Of a DNA stretch of 46,804 nt, positions 31,413-40,908 are shown one piece after another; the first letter of the stretch is position 1, and each line of letters opens with the position of its first letter. Under the pieces are notes generated by a model. It searched no databases, was not told where the DNA came from, and saw only the letters and a program-made list of their open reading frames with translations. The stretch is from positions 1-46,804 of the forward strand of contig CAJVPJ010000089.1 of the NCBI GenBank assembly GCA_910592205.1. Direction: 5' to 3'. A program made the position numbers and the translations under genes. Source of the stretch: Paraglomus occultum (taxonomy: Eukaryota > Glomeromycota > Glomeromycetes > Paraglomerales > Paraglomeraceae).

Positions 31413-32793
31413 ATAAACTATTTAAATAATTTTTTACTTCCTCGCGACCTATTCTTGTCTGTTTCATATTATCCCGCTGGCGGAGAGTAATGGTGTTATC
31501 TTGGACCGTTTGAGTGTCTAAGGTGAGGCAATAATAAGTGCCAATCGCGTCTTGTCGACGATAACTTTTGCCAATATTGTCCGTTTCCTCGTAAGCCACT
31601 GAAAAATTACTGCTTTTTAGCAATTCGCAATACAATTGATAAGCCTGGGTTCGGATTTCTTTTTGTCCCCTTTCTTTACCAACTGGCAAAGGAATAATAG
31701 TGACAAAATAAGGTGCTAATAGTGGTGGTAATTTCAATACTTCTCTTTCGTTGTCTTCGCCACGAGAGTTTTTTACTATTTCTTTCTGATAACTGTCCTC
31801 TAATGTGGCTAACATTAACCTTTCTAAGCCAAAAGAAACCTCAATGACAGTAGGAATAACCCCGTCAATACTGAAATCTTTTCCCGAATATTGACTATGT
31901 TGGGAAAGGTCATAATTACTGCGGTGGCTATTGCTGCATAATTCCCCCCAACCAAAATGATAATTAAAATAAAGGTCCTGTGTCTTTTGGGCATAATGGG
32001 GTAATTCTTCCGGGGCTAAGTTTATTTGCTTAATTTTCTTTTTGTCATTGACGATAACTTGGTTAAGAAAGTCCCAGGCTTTTTTCGTTCAATATTCTCA
32101 CCATTTTTCACTTTCGTTCGGGAGACAAAAAAACTCTAATTCCATTTGCTCGAACTCTCGCGTGCGGAAAATACCGTGATGGAGCGTAATTTCATTGCGA
32201 AAACTTTTGCCGATTTGGCCGATGCCAAAAGGTAGCGGTCGATGGATGCTTCTTTGAATAGCCGAAAAATTGGTGAAAATTCCTTGGCAAGTTTCGGGTC
32301 GCAAATAGACAGTATTTTCTTTTCCGTCCGTAATTTCTAGATTAGTAGTTAGAAGCAAATTAAACTGCCGGGGGGGATGAAAATCATTTTTGCCACAATT
32401 AGAACAATTGTTTTTCAGTGAGTAATTATTTTTGTCCTTTCTTTCCAAAAAAGCAGTAAATTCCCCCGTTGTGATTAAATTATCCAGCCGATATCTTTTG
32501 TGGCATTGGCGACATTCTGCTAATCAATCGTGAAAGTTTTTTAAGTGTCCTGAAGCCTCCAAAACTTGAGGATGAGTAATTATTTGACTATCGCAACTGA
32601 CATTATAAGGGCTAGAAGTGATAAAATACTTTCACCAGAGATTTTTTAAATTCCTTTTTAATTCGGCTCCATAGGGGCCTAAGTCTCACGACTTAGCTAG
32701 ACCCCCATAAACTTCGGCATTAGGAAGTAAAAACCCGCAATGTTTCAGATAATTGGTTATATCTTTTTTTTCGGCTGAACTGCTTTCCGGCAT
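31378..32793 (-). CDS. glyS: Glycyl-tRNA synthetase, homodimeric type
   Basis: This 471-residue class II synthetase charges tRNA-Gly. It shows the start LKHCGFLLPNAEVYGGLAKS, zinc cysteines (CRQCHKRY; CSNCGKNDFH), motif 2 RPETCQGIFTNF, GIGQIGKSFRNEI, REFEQMELEFF, and motif 3 with EVSFGLERLML. The length equals other alpha2-type enzymes. The frame continues past a TGA (Trp) near 31399 to TAA 31378, adding a short tail that overlaps the next gene. It is the first gene of the operon. Confidence 0.95.
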
Positions 32794-32802
32794 TTATATA
32801 AC

Positions 32803-34671
32803 CTATTTTACTTTTGCTTGCTTTCTTCTTCTCACTATCACTATAGCGACTACTGCCAAGACTGCTAGAATAGAAACAGGAACAATTACTTCCGGACGGA
32901 AGAAACCCGTCTCTTGTGTTTTGTTTTGAGAAACATTTTCTAAATCTTTAAGAGCCTTTTCCACTTTGTCTTTTTTTGTTTGATAGGCTTTTTGCTGATA
33001 AGGATTAGTGCTTAATTTCAAACTTCATAAATCCCTTTTTATCTTTTCGAGTTGACTTTTTAGATTACCAGCCGTGGCATTTAATACTTTTTGGGCTTGA
33101 TTCAGCAAGTTATCCGTTTCCACCACTGCTACCTCTTCACTAACTTTTTCGCTAACCTCCTCTTCTACTTGTCTTACCTCAACATCACTAGTATATTCAC
33201 CATTCTTTAACTTATTTAACTTGTCTTGGATTATTTGTCCCAACTTATCAATTTCCACTTTAAACTCATTTATTTTTTTTTCTAATACTTCCGCCATCAT
33301 TTTTCCATAACCTTGAGGGTCATTTTTGGCTAATTCATCTTTTTTTTCAGTAATTTTGGTTTTTTGCTCTTCGCTGATTTTTCCTTCATTTTTTGATTTC
33401 TCAATCTCGGCTAATTTATTTTCTTTTTCCTGATCAGTAGTATTTTTAGAAAGTCCTTGTAGAGCATTAGTTATCTTAGCAGATACTTCTTCATCTTTTT
33501 TAGTCTGGTTCTGTTTAACTTCTTCTTCAACTTTAACTCGCTTTGTTTCGCGAGAGTCATTATCATTGCCGCCATTCTTTCTTTTTTTATTGTTGCCAGA
33601 ATTGTTGGAGTCATTTGTGTCTGGTGAACCACTAGAACCAGGAATTTCTTCGTTTGTTCCGGAATTATCGTTAGTTTTTGTTGGTTGGTTAGTTGAAGAT
33701 GATGGATTTTCAAAGTCATACTTTCATCCTCGTGCTACGGAGATCCAATTGATTTTATCCTTAAATTTTTCAAAAGATTCACCAGTACCATTTCAAACAG
33801 TATATTCATTATAATTATAATGATCACTAAATACTTCTTTTTCTATTTCACTACCGTATTTCGCTATCTTTATTAACTCACTTGCTGCCATCACTGCCTC
33901 ATTAAACTTAGCCAAATCCCCTTCTTTTTCAACTTTATAATCTATTTCGAGTATTTCCTTCCAACTTTTTTTAGCCCTTTGAATAGCCTCATATATTTTA
34001 TTGCTGGCCGCATTCCGCAACTCCTTTTGTACCTCTCATTTTGTTTTTTTTCTGACTCTAGTTGTGCCAACTTCTGCTAAATCCAACTCACTTTCAAAGG
34101 AAGTTATTTTCAACGTTTTATTATGTCCAATATATTCAATTTTTTTACCGGAAAAATTTTTTAAAACATATTCCCCGCCTTCCTTCAAATATTCACTAAG
34201 TTCCTGTATTTGCTCCTCTGAACTTGTTTCGTAAGAATTAGGGCATTTAATCAAAATTAAAGAAATTATTCCTTCTCCTGGACAAATTCACCCTTCAGCA
34301 AAGTTTTTTGGCTCGGCTAAATGTAATCCTATGCTATTTTCATCTGCTCAAAATTTATCATCCTTTTTCCCCAATCTAAAACGTAATTCATTAGGTCATT
34401 CAAAAGTTTCTAATGGAATATTTCCTTGCACTTCAAAAGTTCTATAATTAGAAAAGCCAATATTACGGCTAGATTTCTCTGTCCCTGAATCTAATTCTAT
34501 TTTTACTCACTTATCTTCATATTTACCATAATGTATTCGGTTTCCTCCTTTAACGAATAGGGAATTAATTTCTCTTCCATTATGATTAATCGTTTTAAAT
34601 GGCACAATAAACTCTCCTGAACTCTCATTCCAATTCATTTTTTCTATTTTAGTAATTATTTTTATTGTCAT
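32803..34671 (-). CDS. Tail-anchored coiled-coil protein (622 aa)
   Basis: It starts MTIKIITKIEKMNWNESSGE with no signal peptide. The first 150 residues look beta-rich (FIVPFKTINHNGREINSLFV). A Ser/Asn/Gly/Thr linker of low complexity (about 325-360) leads to basic clusters KKRK (362-365) and KRVK (377-380), then coiled coil, and finally a hydrophobic helix EVIVPVSILAVLAVVAIVIV with tail RRRKQAKVK. The basic clusters resemble a bipartite nuclear-localisation signal, which may be chance. TGA is read as Trp at several sites. It shares the architecture of the genes at 324, 21526 and 24870. Confidence 0.75.
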
Positions 34672-34831
34672 ATTATTATTATATTGATTATTTAAATTTT
34701 TTTATTTTACTTTTTCTATATGTTTTATTTTATAAAGTTTTTGGAATGAAATTGTCATTTTTGCCAAAACCTAACTTGAACTGGCTGAGAAAATTTTTTG
34801 TTTATTCCTTTAATTCTCCTGCTTATTTCTT

Positions 34832-35209
34832 TTATTCATTGTCTTTTTTCTTGGCGAGTTCTCTTTCCAAATAATATAATTTAGCCCGTCGAACTTTTTG
34901 ATTAATTTGCCCAATTTTTTTAATGCCGACAATGAGCGGAGAATGATAAGAATAAGTGCTTCGAATTGCTACTTTATCACTTCCCTTGCTATCCTTTAAC
35001 ACTGAAAAAGTATAACTGATTTGTCCTTTATTTTTTTGAGTAATTACCGTGCCTTTGAAATGGGTTAGCCGATATTTTGACTTTTCATCATTTTTGGCTT
35101 TTTCAGTTTTGTTAAAATTCTTGATAGTAATTTCTACTTTGTCGCCAACTTGTAAGGGAGGTAAATCAGTGCGAAAATATTGTTTGGTTATATCACGAAT
35201 GGTATCCAT
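34832..35209 (-). CDS. rplS: 50S ribosomal protein L19
   Basis: The 125-residue protein has the L19 core: PPLQVGDKVEITIK, FKGTVITQKNKGQISYTFSV, RSTYSYHSPLIVGIKKI, and the end KVRRAKLYYLERELAKK. The segment YHSPLIVGIKKIGQIN corresponds to the usual FPLHSPxIxxIEVxRxG. It lacks the usual trmD or rimM neighbours. The start is preceded by a -10 box only 6 nt away. Confidence 0.92.
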   Translation of the reverse strand: MDTIRDITKQYFRTDLPPLQVGDKVEITIKNFNKTEKAKNDEKSKYRLTHFKGTVITQKNKGQISYTFSVLKDSKGSDKVAIRSTYSYHSPLIVGIKKIGQINQKVRRAKLYYLERELAKKKDNE

Positions 35210-35215
35210 AATTTA

Positions 35216-35221
35216 ATTTTA
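35216..35221 (-). promoter_or_regulatory. -10 box before rplS
   Basis: TAAAAT on the minus strand ends 6 nt before ATG 35209, with no Shine-Dalgarno sequence in between, consistent with a leaderless rplS mRNA. Confidence 0.4.
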
Positions 35222-35249
35222 GGTGGTAGTGATGATAAAAATAATCTAA

Positions 35250-35663
35250 TTATTGTCGTATCTCTTCTAATTGCGACGGTTGAGGAAAAGTTTTTTTAAC
35301 TCGAAAATCAAACATGATATTATCATATAAAGGGATTGGCTTGATTCGCTCTCCTTCTTTTTCTAACTTAATAACTCCCATCGCCACTAAGGATTTCACA
35401 TCTTTATAAACATTGGCATAATCACGGTTTAGTAATTTAGCTAATTGATAAAGGGATTGGGGTTGTTTTTCTACTAAACAAGCAAAAAGTCTTGGTCGCG
35501 GAGAAATAAATTCTTCCGTAATGTCCTTGATATTGGCAAAACTAATTTGATGCAAATGAACGGATGGTTTGCCAGTTCGCACGGCTTTTAGCATTTCTTC
35601 CCCCATTCTTTCTAAGGAAATGGTTGGATCATATTTAAAAATAAAAGTTTTTTCTTTTTTCAT
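35250..35663 (-). CDS. TumA-like winged-HTH antitoxin (HVO_A0114-type)
   Basis: The 137-residue protein has a short N-terminal region (SLERMGEEMLKAVRTGKP) and a winged helix: SPRPRLFACLVEKQPQSLYQ, then LAKLLNRDYANVYKDVKSLV and MGVIKLEKEGERIKP. This is the pattern of MarR-like DNA-binding proteins that accompany TumE toxins. ATG 35663 (MKKEKTF) is preferred over an in-frame upstream codon because the toxin gene ends at 35677. It probably represses its own operon. Confidence 0.65.
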   Translation of the reverse strand: MKKEKTFIFKYDPTISLERMGEEMLKAVRTGKPSVHLHQISFANIKDITEEFISPRPRLFACLVEKQPQSLYQLAKLLNRDYANVYKDVKSLVAMGVIKLEKEGERIKPIPLYDNIMFDFRVKKTFPQPSQLEEIRQ

Positions 35664-35676
35664 AACAACTTGTTTT

Positions 35677-35994
35677 TTAAAAAATATCACCAAATTTCTC
35701 ATAAACCTTTTGGTAAAATAAATCAAGGGCTTGTTCTAATGAAACCCATTCTAAATTTACAATTGGTTCTCGGTCAAGATGATAATGAAATCCTTTTTTT
35801 ATGTTATAGTCAATTAATATTCTTTCTTCTGGATTATCTTTGTTACAAGCAATTCAACCAAATTTTAGTCCATCAGGATATAGATGCCTTTTTGGTTCAG
35901 GAACTAATCAAATATCCATTTCGATAATAATTGTTTTTCCTGAACTGGTGAAAAATTTTCCTTTCTTCCAGTAGATTAAATTTCCTCCATCCAT
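35677..35994 (-). CDS. TumE-like (DUF6516) toxin candidate
   Basis: The 105-residue protein includes KRHLYPDGLKFGWIACNKD, then ERILIDYNIKKGFHYHLDRE and SLEQALDLFYQKVYEKFG. The central strand with D-Y-N, then HYH, and the C-terminal helix fit the TumE family (yDNxxgkghHxH). The gene is first in a two-gene operon with the TumA-like regulator, 13 nt apart, as usual for this system. Two TGA codons encode Trp. A TATAGAT box lies 5 nt before the ATG. Confidence 0.55.
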
Positions 35995-36144
35995 TTAACA
36001 TCTATATTATTATTTTATATGTTTTAAAGAATATAGGTGTTGGTTTTTATTTTTCTTACTATCAAGTCGAATTTCAAGGTCCGGTTATCTACAAAGAATC
36101 TTTGTATAGTATGGTTAGAAAAAAATAAAAAATCTATTAATAAC

Positions 36145-37935
36145 ATGTCTTTTTCTCCTAAATACGATTTTTGCTTAACTGAGAAAAATCCTCAAACAAA
36201 TTATTGGAAGAAAAAAGCAACGGATTCTGCTACTAATTTTGCTGGCACTTTGTTGCTTCCACCTCCTAATATTACTGGTAATTTACATTTAGGACATGCT
36301 TTTGAATCAGTAATTCAAGATTTTTTAGTTCGTTTTTCTCACCTCAATCAGAAGCCAATTTATTGAATTGCCGGAATTGACCACGCTGGAATTTCCACTC
36401 AGAGCAAAGTGGAGAAATTAAATCTTCCTCTCTTAAAAACTGACCAGCAAAAAAGAGAATATACCTTTCAAGTCTGATATCCTCAAACTCGGCAAAATTT
36501 CTATCATCAATGAGAAAAAATGGGCTTATTAATTGACGCTGAAAGAGCCACTTTCACTCTGGACCCAATTATTCAAAAACAAGTGCGGGAAGCCTTTGTC
36601 AGACTTTATCGGGAGGGGTTGATTTATCGGGGCGTGAGATTAATAAATTGAGACCCGAAATTAAAAAGCGTAATTTCGGATATTGAAGTAGAGCACAAGC
36701 CCGCCAAAAGTAAATTATACTATCTAAAATATCCTCTCTGTGATAGTGAAGATCATTTATTGGTTGCTACTAGCCGCCCAGAAACTATTTTTGCGGATGT
36801 GGCCTTGTTTATTAACCCGCACGACCCACGCTATCAAAAATACCTTAACTGCCAAATAAAACATCCTTGGACAGAAAAAATTATCCCAATTTTGGCAGAT
36901 GAAAGTATTAAAATTGATTTTGGCAGCGGAGTTTTAAAATGTACTCCCGCGCATGATTTTACTGATTATGAATTAGGAAAAAAATATCAATTACCAATAA
37001 TTAGTTGTACTAATGAAAAAGGAGTATTAAATGATTTAGCAGGAAAATGAAAGGGGCGAGAAATTAGTAGTATTCGCAAAGAGTTTGTTAAAGAATTAGA
37101 AAAAAAAGGTATCTGTGCTAAAGTTGAAGAATATGAGACCAATTTGGCTTATTCTTCGAAGTCGGGAGTGATAATTGAACCACTTCTTTCTCAACAATGA
37201 TTTTTAGATTTGCCGGCCTTAATTAAGCAAGTAGAAAAAAAACAGCCCAATTTTCTAACCAAAATAAATTTTACCACTAGTCAATTCCGAAAAACTTTAG
37301 AAGAGTGGTGCAATAGGGCTCATGAGTGGTGTATTTCTCGCCAGTTATGGTGAGGACACCAAATCCCTGCTTGATATCATAAAAAAACTGGTGAAATTTA
37401 TGTTGGTGAAAATCCTCCTATTCCCGAAACTGAATGAGAACCTGAAAAAGACGTTTTGGATACTTGATTTTCCAGTGGCTTATGACCGCTGGTTGTTCGG
37501 GCCCAAGAAGGAGAAAAATTTCCTTCACCTCAGCCTAATTGTTATCCGATAACTGCTCTTATTACAGGCTACGATATTCTTTTTTTTTGAGTGCTAAAAA
37601 TGATATTGTTGGGAACTTATTTTACTGGCAAAGTGCCTTTTCAACAAGTATTATTACACGGCCTAATTAGAGACAAATATGGAAAAAAAATGTCAAAATC
37701 ATTAGGTAACGGAGTAGAACCGGACGAATTAATAGAAAAATATGGTTGTGATAGTTTGCGGCTTTTTTTATTAGAGAATAATGTGTGGGGTTCGGATTTG
37801 ATTTACGAGGAAAGCAAAGTGGTTGGCAGTTGACGTTTTTGTCAAAAATTATGAAGTATTAATAATTTGATAACCAGCAAAATCCCAACCACTGAATTAA
37901 GAAAAGTTAATAAGGAAGATTTAAAAACTTTATAA
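36145..37935 (+). CDS. valS: Valyl-tRNA synthetase lacking the anticodon-binding domain
   Basis: This class Ia synthetase charges tRNA-Val. It shows [20 protein letters not shown] (HIGH), the [11 protein letters not shown] motif, the editing-domain signature [31 protein letters not shown] with TGA as the second Trp, and [13 protein letters not shown]. It stops at TAA 37933 after 596 residues, just where the helical anticodon-binding domain begins (GSWRFCQKLWSINNL). Family members have about 870-950 residues, so some 250-300 are missing. I see no continuation downstream in any frame. It is either a truncated copy with a second gene elsewhere or a genuinely minimal enzyme. Confidence 0.85.
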
Positions 37936-38133
37936 ACCATAAAAAACAAAAATATAAAATATTTTCCTAGTCATGAAGAAGCAAATATTGTATTCTTTTG
38001 TGGATGAGAAAGTTCAATGGAAAAATAATCCTTTTTTAGAATTCTCTAAATGACTAGAAAAGCGTAATAAGTAATGAGCAAAATATTAACACTAAAATAA
38101 TATTAATTAAAACAAAAGAAATTAGTTATAGTA

Positions 38134-38529
38134 ATGAGAAATAACAAACTAAAACAATTAAATTTAAATCCTTTAGCAGTAGCCAAATATTTTTACGAAA
38201 AGTTGGGATCAAGAGCGACCGAACAACCTTTTATTCATCCAGTTCTCTATCTAACTTACCGCGAAATACTAAAAAAAGAAAATCTTAGTCTCTTTAAGGA
38301 GGGATTTGAGGACTGAGAGACTACTCCTGTTCTTCCTAGTGTTTATGCTTATTTAGAAAAAAATGAAAAACCACCCTTTCGCCAAATTCCTGACATTACT
38401 AATGAAATAGTTCTTCATCACCTAGAAAATATTTGCCGTCGTTATCAACGCCAATACAAAAACGGAGAACCAGAATTATTTACTTGTGATTTACAGTTTA
38501 AGGCTCAAAGGCTAGCCGGAAATTTGTAA
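38134..38529 (+). CDS. Second Panacea-like antitoxin candidate
   Basis: In this 131-residue protein LNPLAVAKYFYEKLG, then LYLTYREILKKENLSLFKEG and FEDWETTPVLPSVYAYL follow the Panacea/DUF4065 plan (ANYF...KLLYfa...lF..EFEAWxxGPVxPsVY). One TGA is read as Trp at residue 62. The gene lies 3 nt before the next ORF, indicating a coupled pair. It is divergent from the Panacea gene at 7079, so it was probably acquired separately. Confidence 0.55.
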
Positions 38530-38532
38530 TTT

Positions 38533-39009
38533 ATGTTATTTTCTTTTGAGTGGCTAATTACTAAGTGCATTGCTGACCCAACTTTTACTAATCGCTTAGA
38601 AAAAAGTAAAGTTCGTGGTATTCTATGCAGAATACTAAAAAAATTTACTGAATATTCGGCTTATACTTTGGAACAACTAAAAGATAATGACCGACATTTT
38701 CGCTTTATTGCTAATGAAAAACAAAAGAAATTAGTTATTGAAAAAAATAGTAAATATCATTGAGATAGAAAAAATATTAGCTCTTTGTTGAGGGTTAGTC
38801 AAATTTGTCAATTATCTTTGGGTAGTGAGGGAGAACGAGTAATTGGTATTCTTCGAAGAATTAATAATTCCCAGAAAAATCCCGAAAGAGATCATTTATT
38901 TTGACCTTTACACTTAGATTTTGAGCATCTTCTTTATCCTAATCGAAAAAAGAAAGATGTTAGTAAACTTGATTTAGTTTGTATTATGGAAGAAGGAAAT
39001 TGTCATTAA
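38533..39009 (+). CDS. Partner of Panacea-like gene; toxin candidate
   Basis: The 158-residue protein (two TGA-encoded Trp) follows the antitoxin candidate after 3 nt. It starts MLFSFEWLITKCIADPTF, is basic and helical in the middle (FIANEKQKKLVIEKN), and has an H/L-rich part DHLFWPLHLDFEHLLYPN. I do not recognise the family. It is unlike the partner at 7637, as expected for Panacea systems, whose toxins vary. Its role is inferred from position. Confidence 0.4.
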
Positions 39010-39026
39010 ATTTTATCATAAAAATC

Positions 39027-40565
39027 ATGGAAACCAAATCATCTGAAAATATTAAAAAAAAACTTGCTGAAAAAGAGGAAGAATTGAGAGAAATTTGAGA
39101 AGAATTAAGAGCCGAAAGAGAGAAACCAAAAGAGGAAATTATTGAAGAGTTGAAAGGAATTAAGCGCACAACTGGTCAACACCCCGGAGGGCTCCTGATT
39201 ACTTTGCCTAACACGGACATTCAAAAATATACACCCTTGAATTATCCGGCTGATAACCGCCAATCAGAGTGAATGACTACTCATTTTGAATATAGTTTTT
39301 TGTCGGAAATATTTCTCAAAGTTGACATTTTGGGACATGACGAGCCCACTGTCTTACAAAAATTATTTCAATTGACCGGGATTGACCCCACCAAAATCTC
39401 CTTCCAGGACAAAAACATAATGGAAATGTTTACTAATGCTGACACTCTTGGAATACCGGAATTTGGCACCGATTTCGTCAAGAGAAATTTATTAACTCCT
39501 TTAAAACCAACCAAATTTTCCCAGTTGGTTCAAATTTCAGGCTTCTCGCACGGCACTAATGTTTGAACTCAAAATCAACACACCATTTACAAAAATGGTC
39601 AATTGTCTTTGAGTGAATTAATTGCTTGTCGGGAAGATATTTGAAATTTCTTAGTTTCCTGAGGGGTAGATAATAAAAATGCTTTCATTGCCACCGAGTT
39701 CATTCGGAAAGGAAAATGAGAAAAATTATCAGAAGATATTAAAGAGGAAATAAAAAGTAAGTTGAACGATAAAGAAGGTGAATTATATTTTTCCATTCTG
39801 AGTAAAATCAAATACATTTTTCCCAAGCCCCACGCCATTGCTTACACCATGACTGCCTGACGAACTGCTTTCTATAAGGTATACCATCCCCAAGAATTTT
39901 ATTCGGTTCTTTTAACTTACCACACAGACGTTTATGACATTTGATTAATGACCTTAAACCCAGAAACTATTAATTTTCGATTAGAAAGACTCCTAATTAA
40001 TCCTCTTAATTATAAAAATAATGAAAAAGAATTATTATCAATTATTAAAGTTTTCGAGGAACTTAATAAAGAAAAAAGAAGAATGGAAAAGGCAGCCAAA
40101 GGCAAGAAAATTTCCGGAAGTGCTTTAGAAAAAATGGATATTGACAAGATTTTAGAAAGTGTTCGCGAAAAAATAAATAGTTCGGGAGATAAAAACCTAA
40201 TCGAGAGTTTGCAAAAAAATGGTAAAACCTGAAAATTAACCGCCAAAGAAAAACATCTATTATTCACTTTAAAAGTAGTTTTGGAAATGGAAATGAAAGG
40301 CTTGAAATTTGCCCGTGGTTTAGATTTTAATAATTCAGAAATTAAAGATTTTAAAATCGAAAACAATACTATTTATTTTCCTTTTACGGCTATTGCGGGA
40401 ATTGGTGAAAAGTTGGCGGAAAAAATTATTGCTTATCGACAAGAAAAAGGACAAATTACTAATAATTGAAAGGAGGAATTAACTGGAGTATTAAATATTA
40501 ATCATATCCAGCAGTTAGAAAATCTAGAAAAACATAATTTAATAATTAACTTGGAGGCAAAATAA
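39027..40565 (+). CDS. polC: C-terminal part of DNA polymerase III alpha, PolC type
   Basis: From about residue 48 this 512-residue ORF matches the C-terminal third of Gram-positive PolC: KRTTGQHPGGLLITLP, PLNYPADNRQSEWMTTHFEY, KVDILGHDEPTVLQKL, TLGIPEFGTDFV, FSQLVQISGFSHGTNVW, and FPKPHAIAYTMTAWRTAFYK. Full PolC has about 1,440 residues; the OB/exonuclease, PHP and catalytic palm Asp residues are absent here. Instead it begins with about 45 highly charged coiled-coil-like residues (KKLAEKEEELREIWEELRAE) that fuse into KGIKRTTGQ. It starts 17 nt after the toxin candidate. It is either a split polymerase whose other half is elsewhere, or a relic. Confidence 0.85.
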
Positions 40566-40740
40566 ACCCACTATGTATCATAAGGTATTTTCAAAGTTAA
40601 ATCTTGACCTTGTAATTTCTCAAGCACCTTTTCAATAACTCTTCCTAGGAGTCTTTGTTGATGATAATAATTTTTTATTATACTAAAAAGCAATTCTCTA
40701 CTTGGTTAGAGGTTATATAATGGCTAGCATTAAAAAAATC

Positions 40741-40908
40741 TTATCCAACTTTTTCTTTTTTTAGTTCCTCAACTAGCGCTTCAGCATCTTTAAGTAATTT
40801 ATTAATTTCATCAGTTAACTTCTTTTCTTTTTCGATATACTGGCTACGAAGAACCTTTTTTTGCTCAACTTGCTTTAATAAGTCCTCAATTTTTTCTTTT
40901 TTATTCAT
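40741..40908 (-). CDS. Small coiled-coil protein (55 aa)
   Basis: MNKKEKIEDLLKQVEQKKVL, then LTDEINKLLKDAEALVEELK forms one continuous charged heptad-like helix, with no Trp or Cys. Its ATG overlaps the stop of the preceding gene (ATGAATAA), a clear sign of translational coupling. It is the last gene of a four-gene operon. It may oligomerise with the coiled-coil proteins encoded upstream. Confidence 0.6.
   Translation of the reverse strand: MNKKEKIEDLLKQVEQKKVLRSQYIEKEKKLTDEINKLLKDAEALVEELKKEKVG

Noticed and set aside
37973-38074. 33-codon ORF (MKKQILYSFV...) after valS
   Set aside because: Could be a small gene or relic, but there is no motif, no conserved signal and an overlapping alternative frame.
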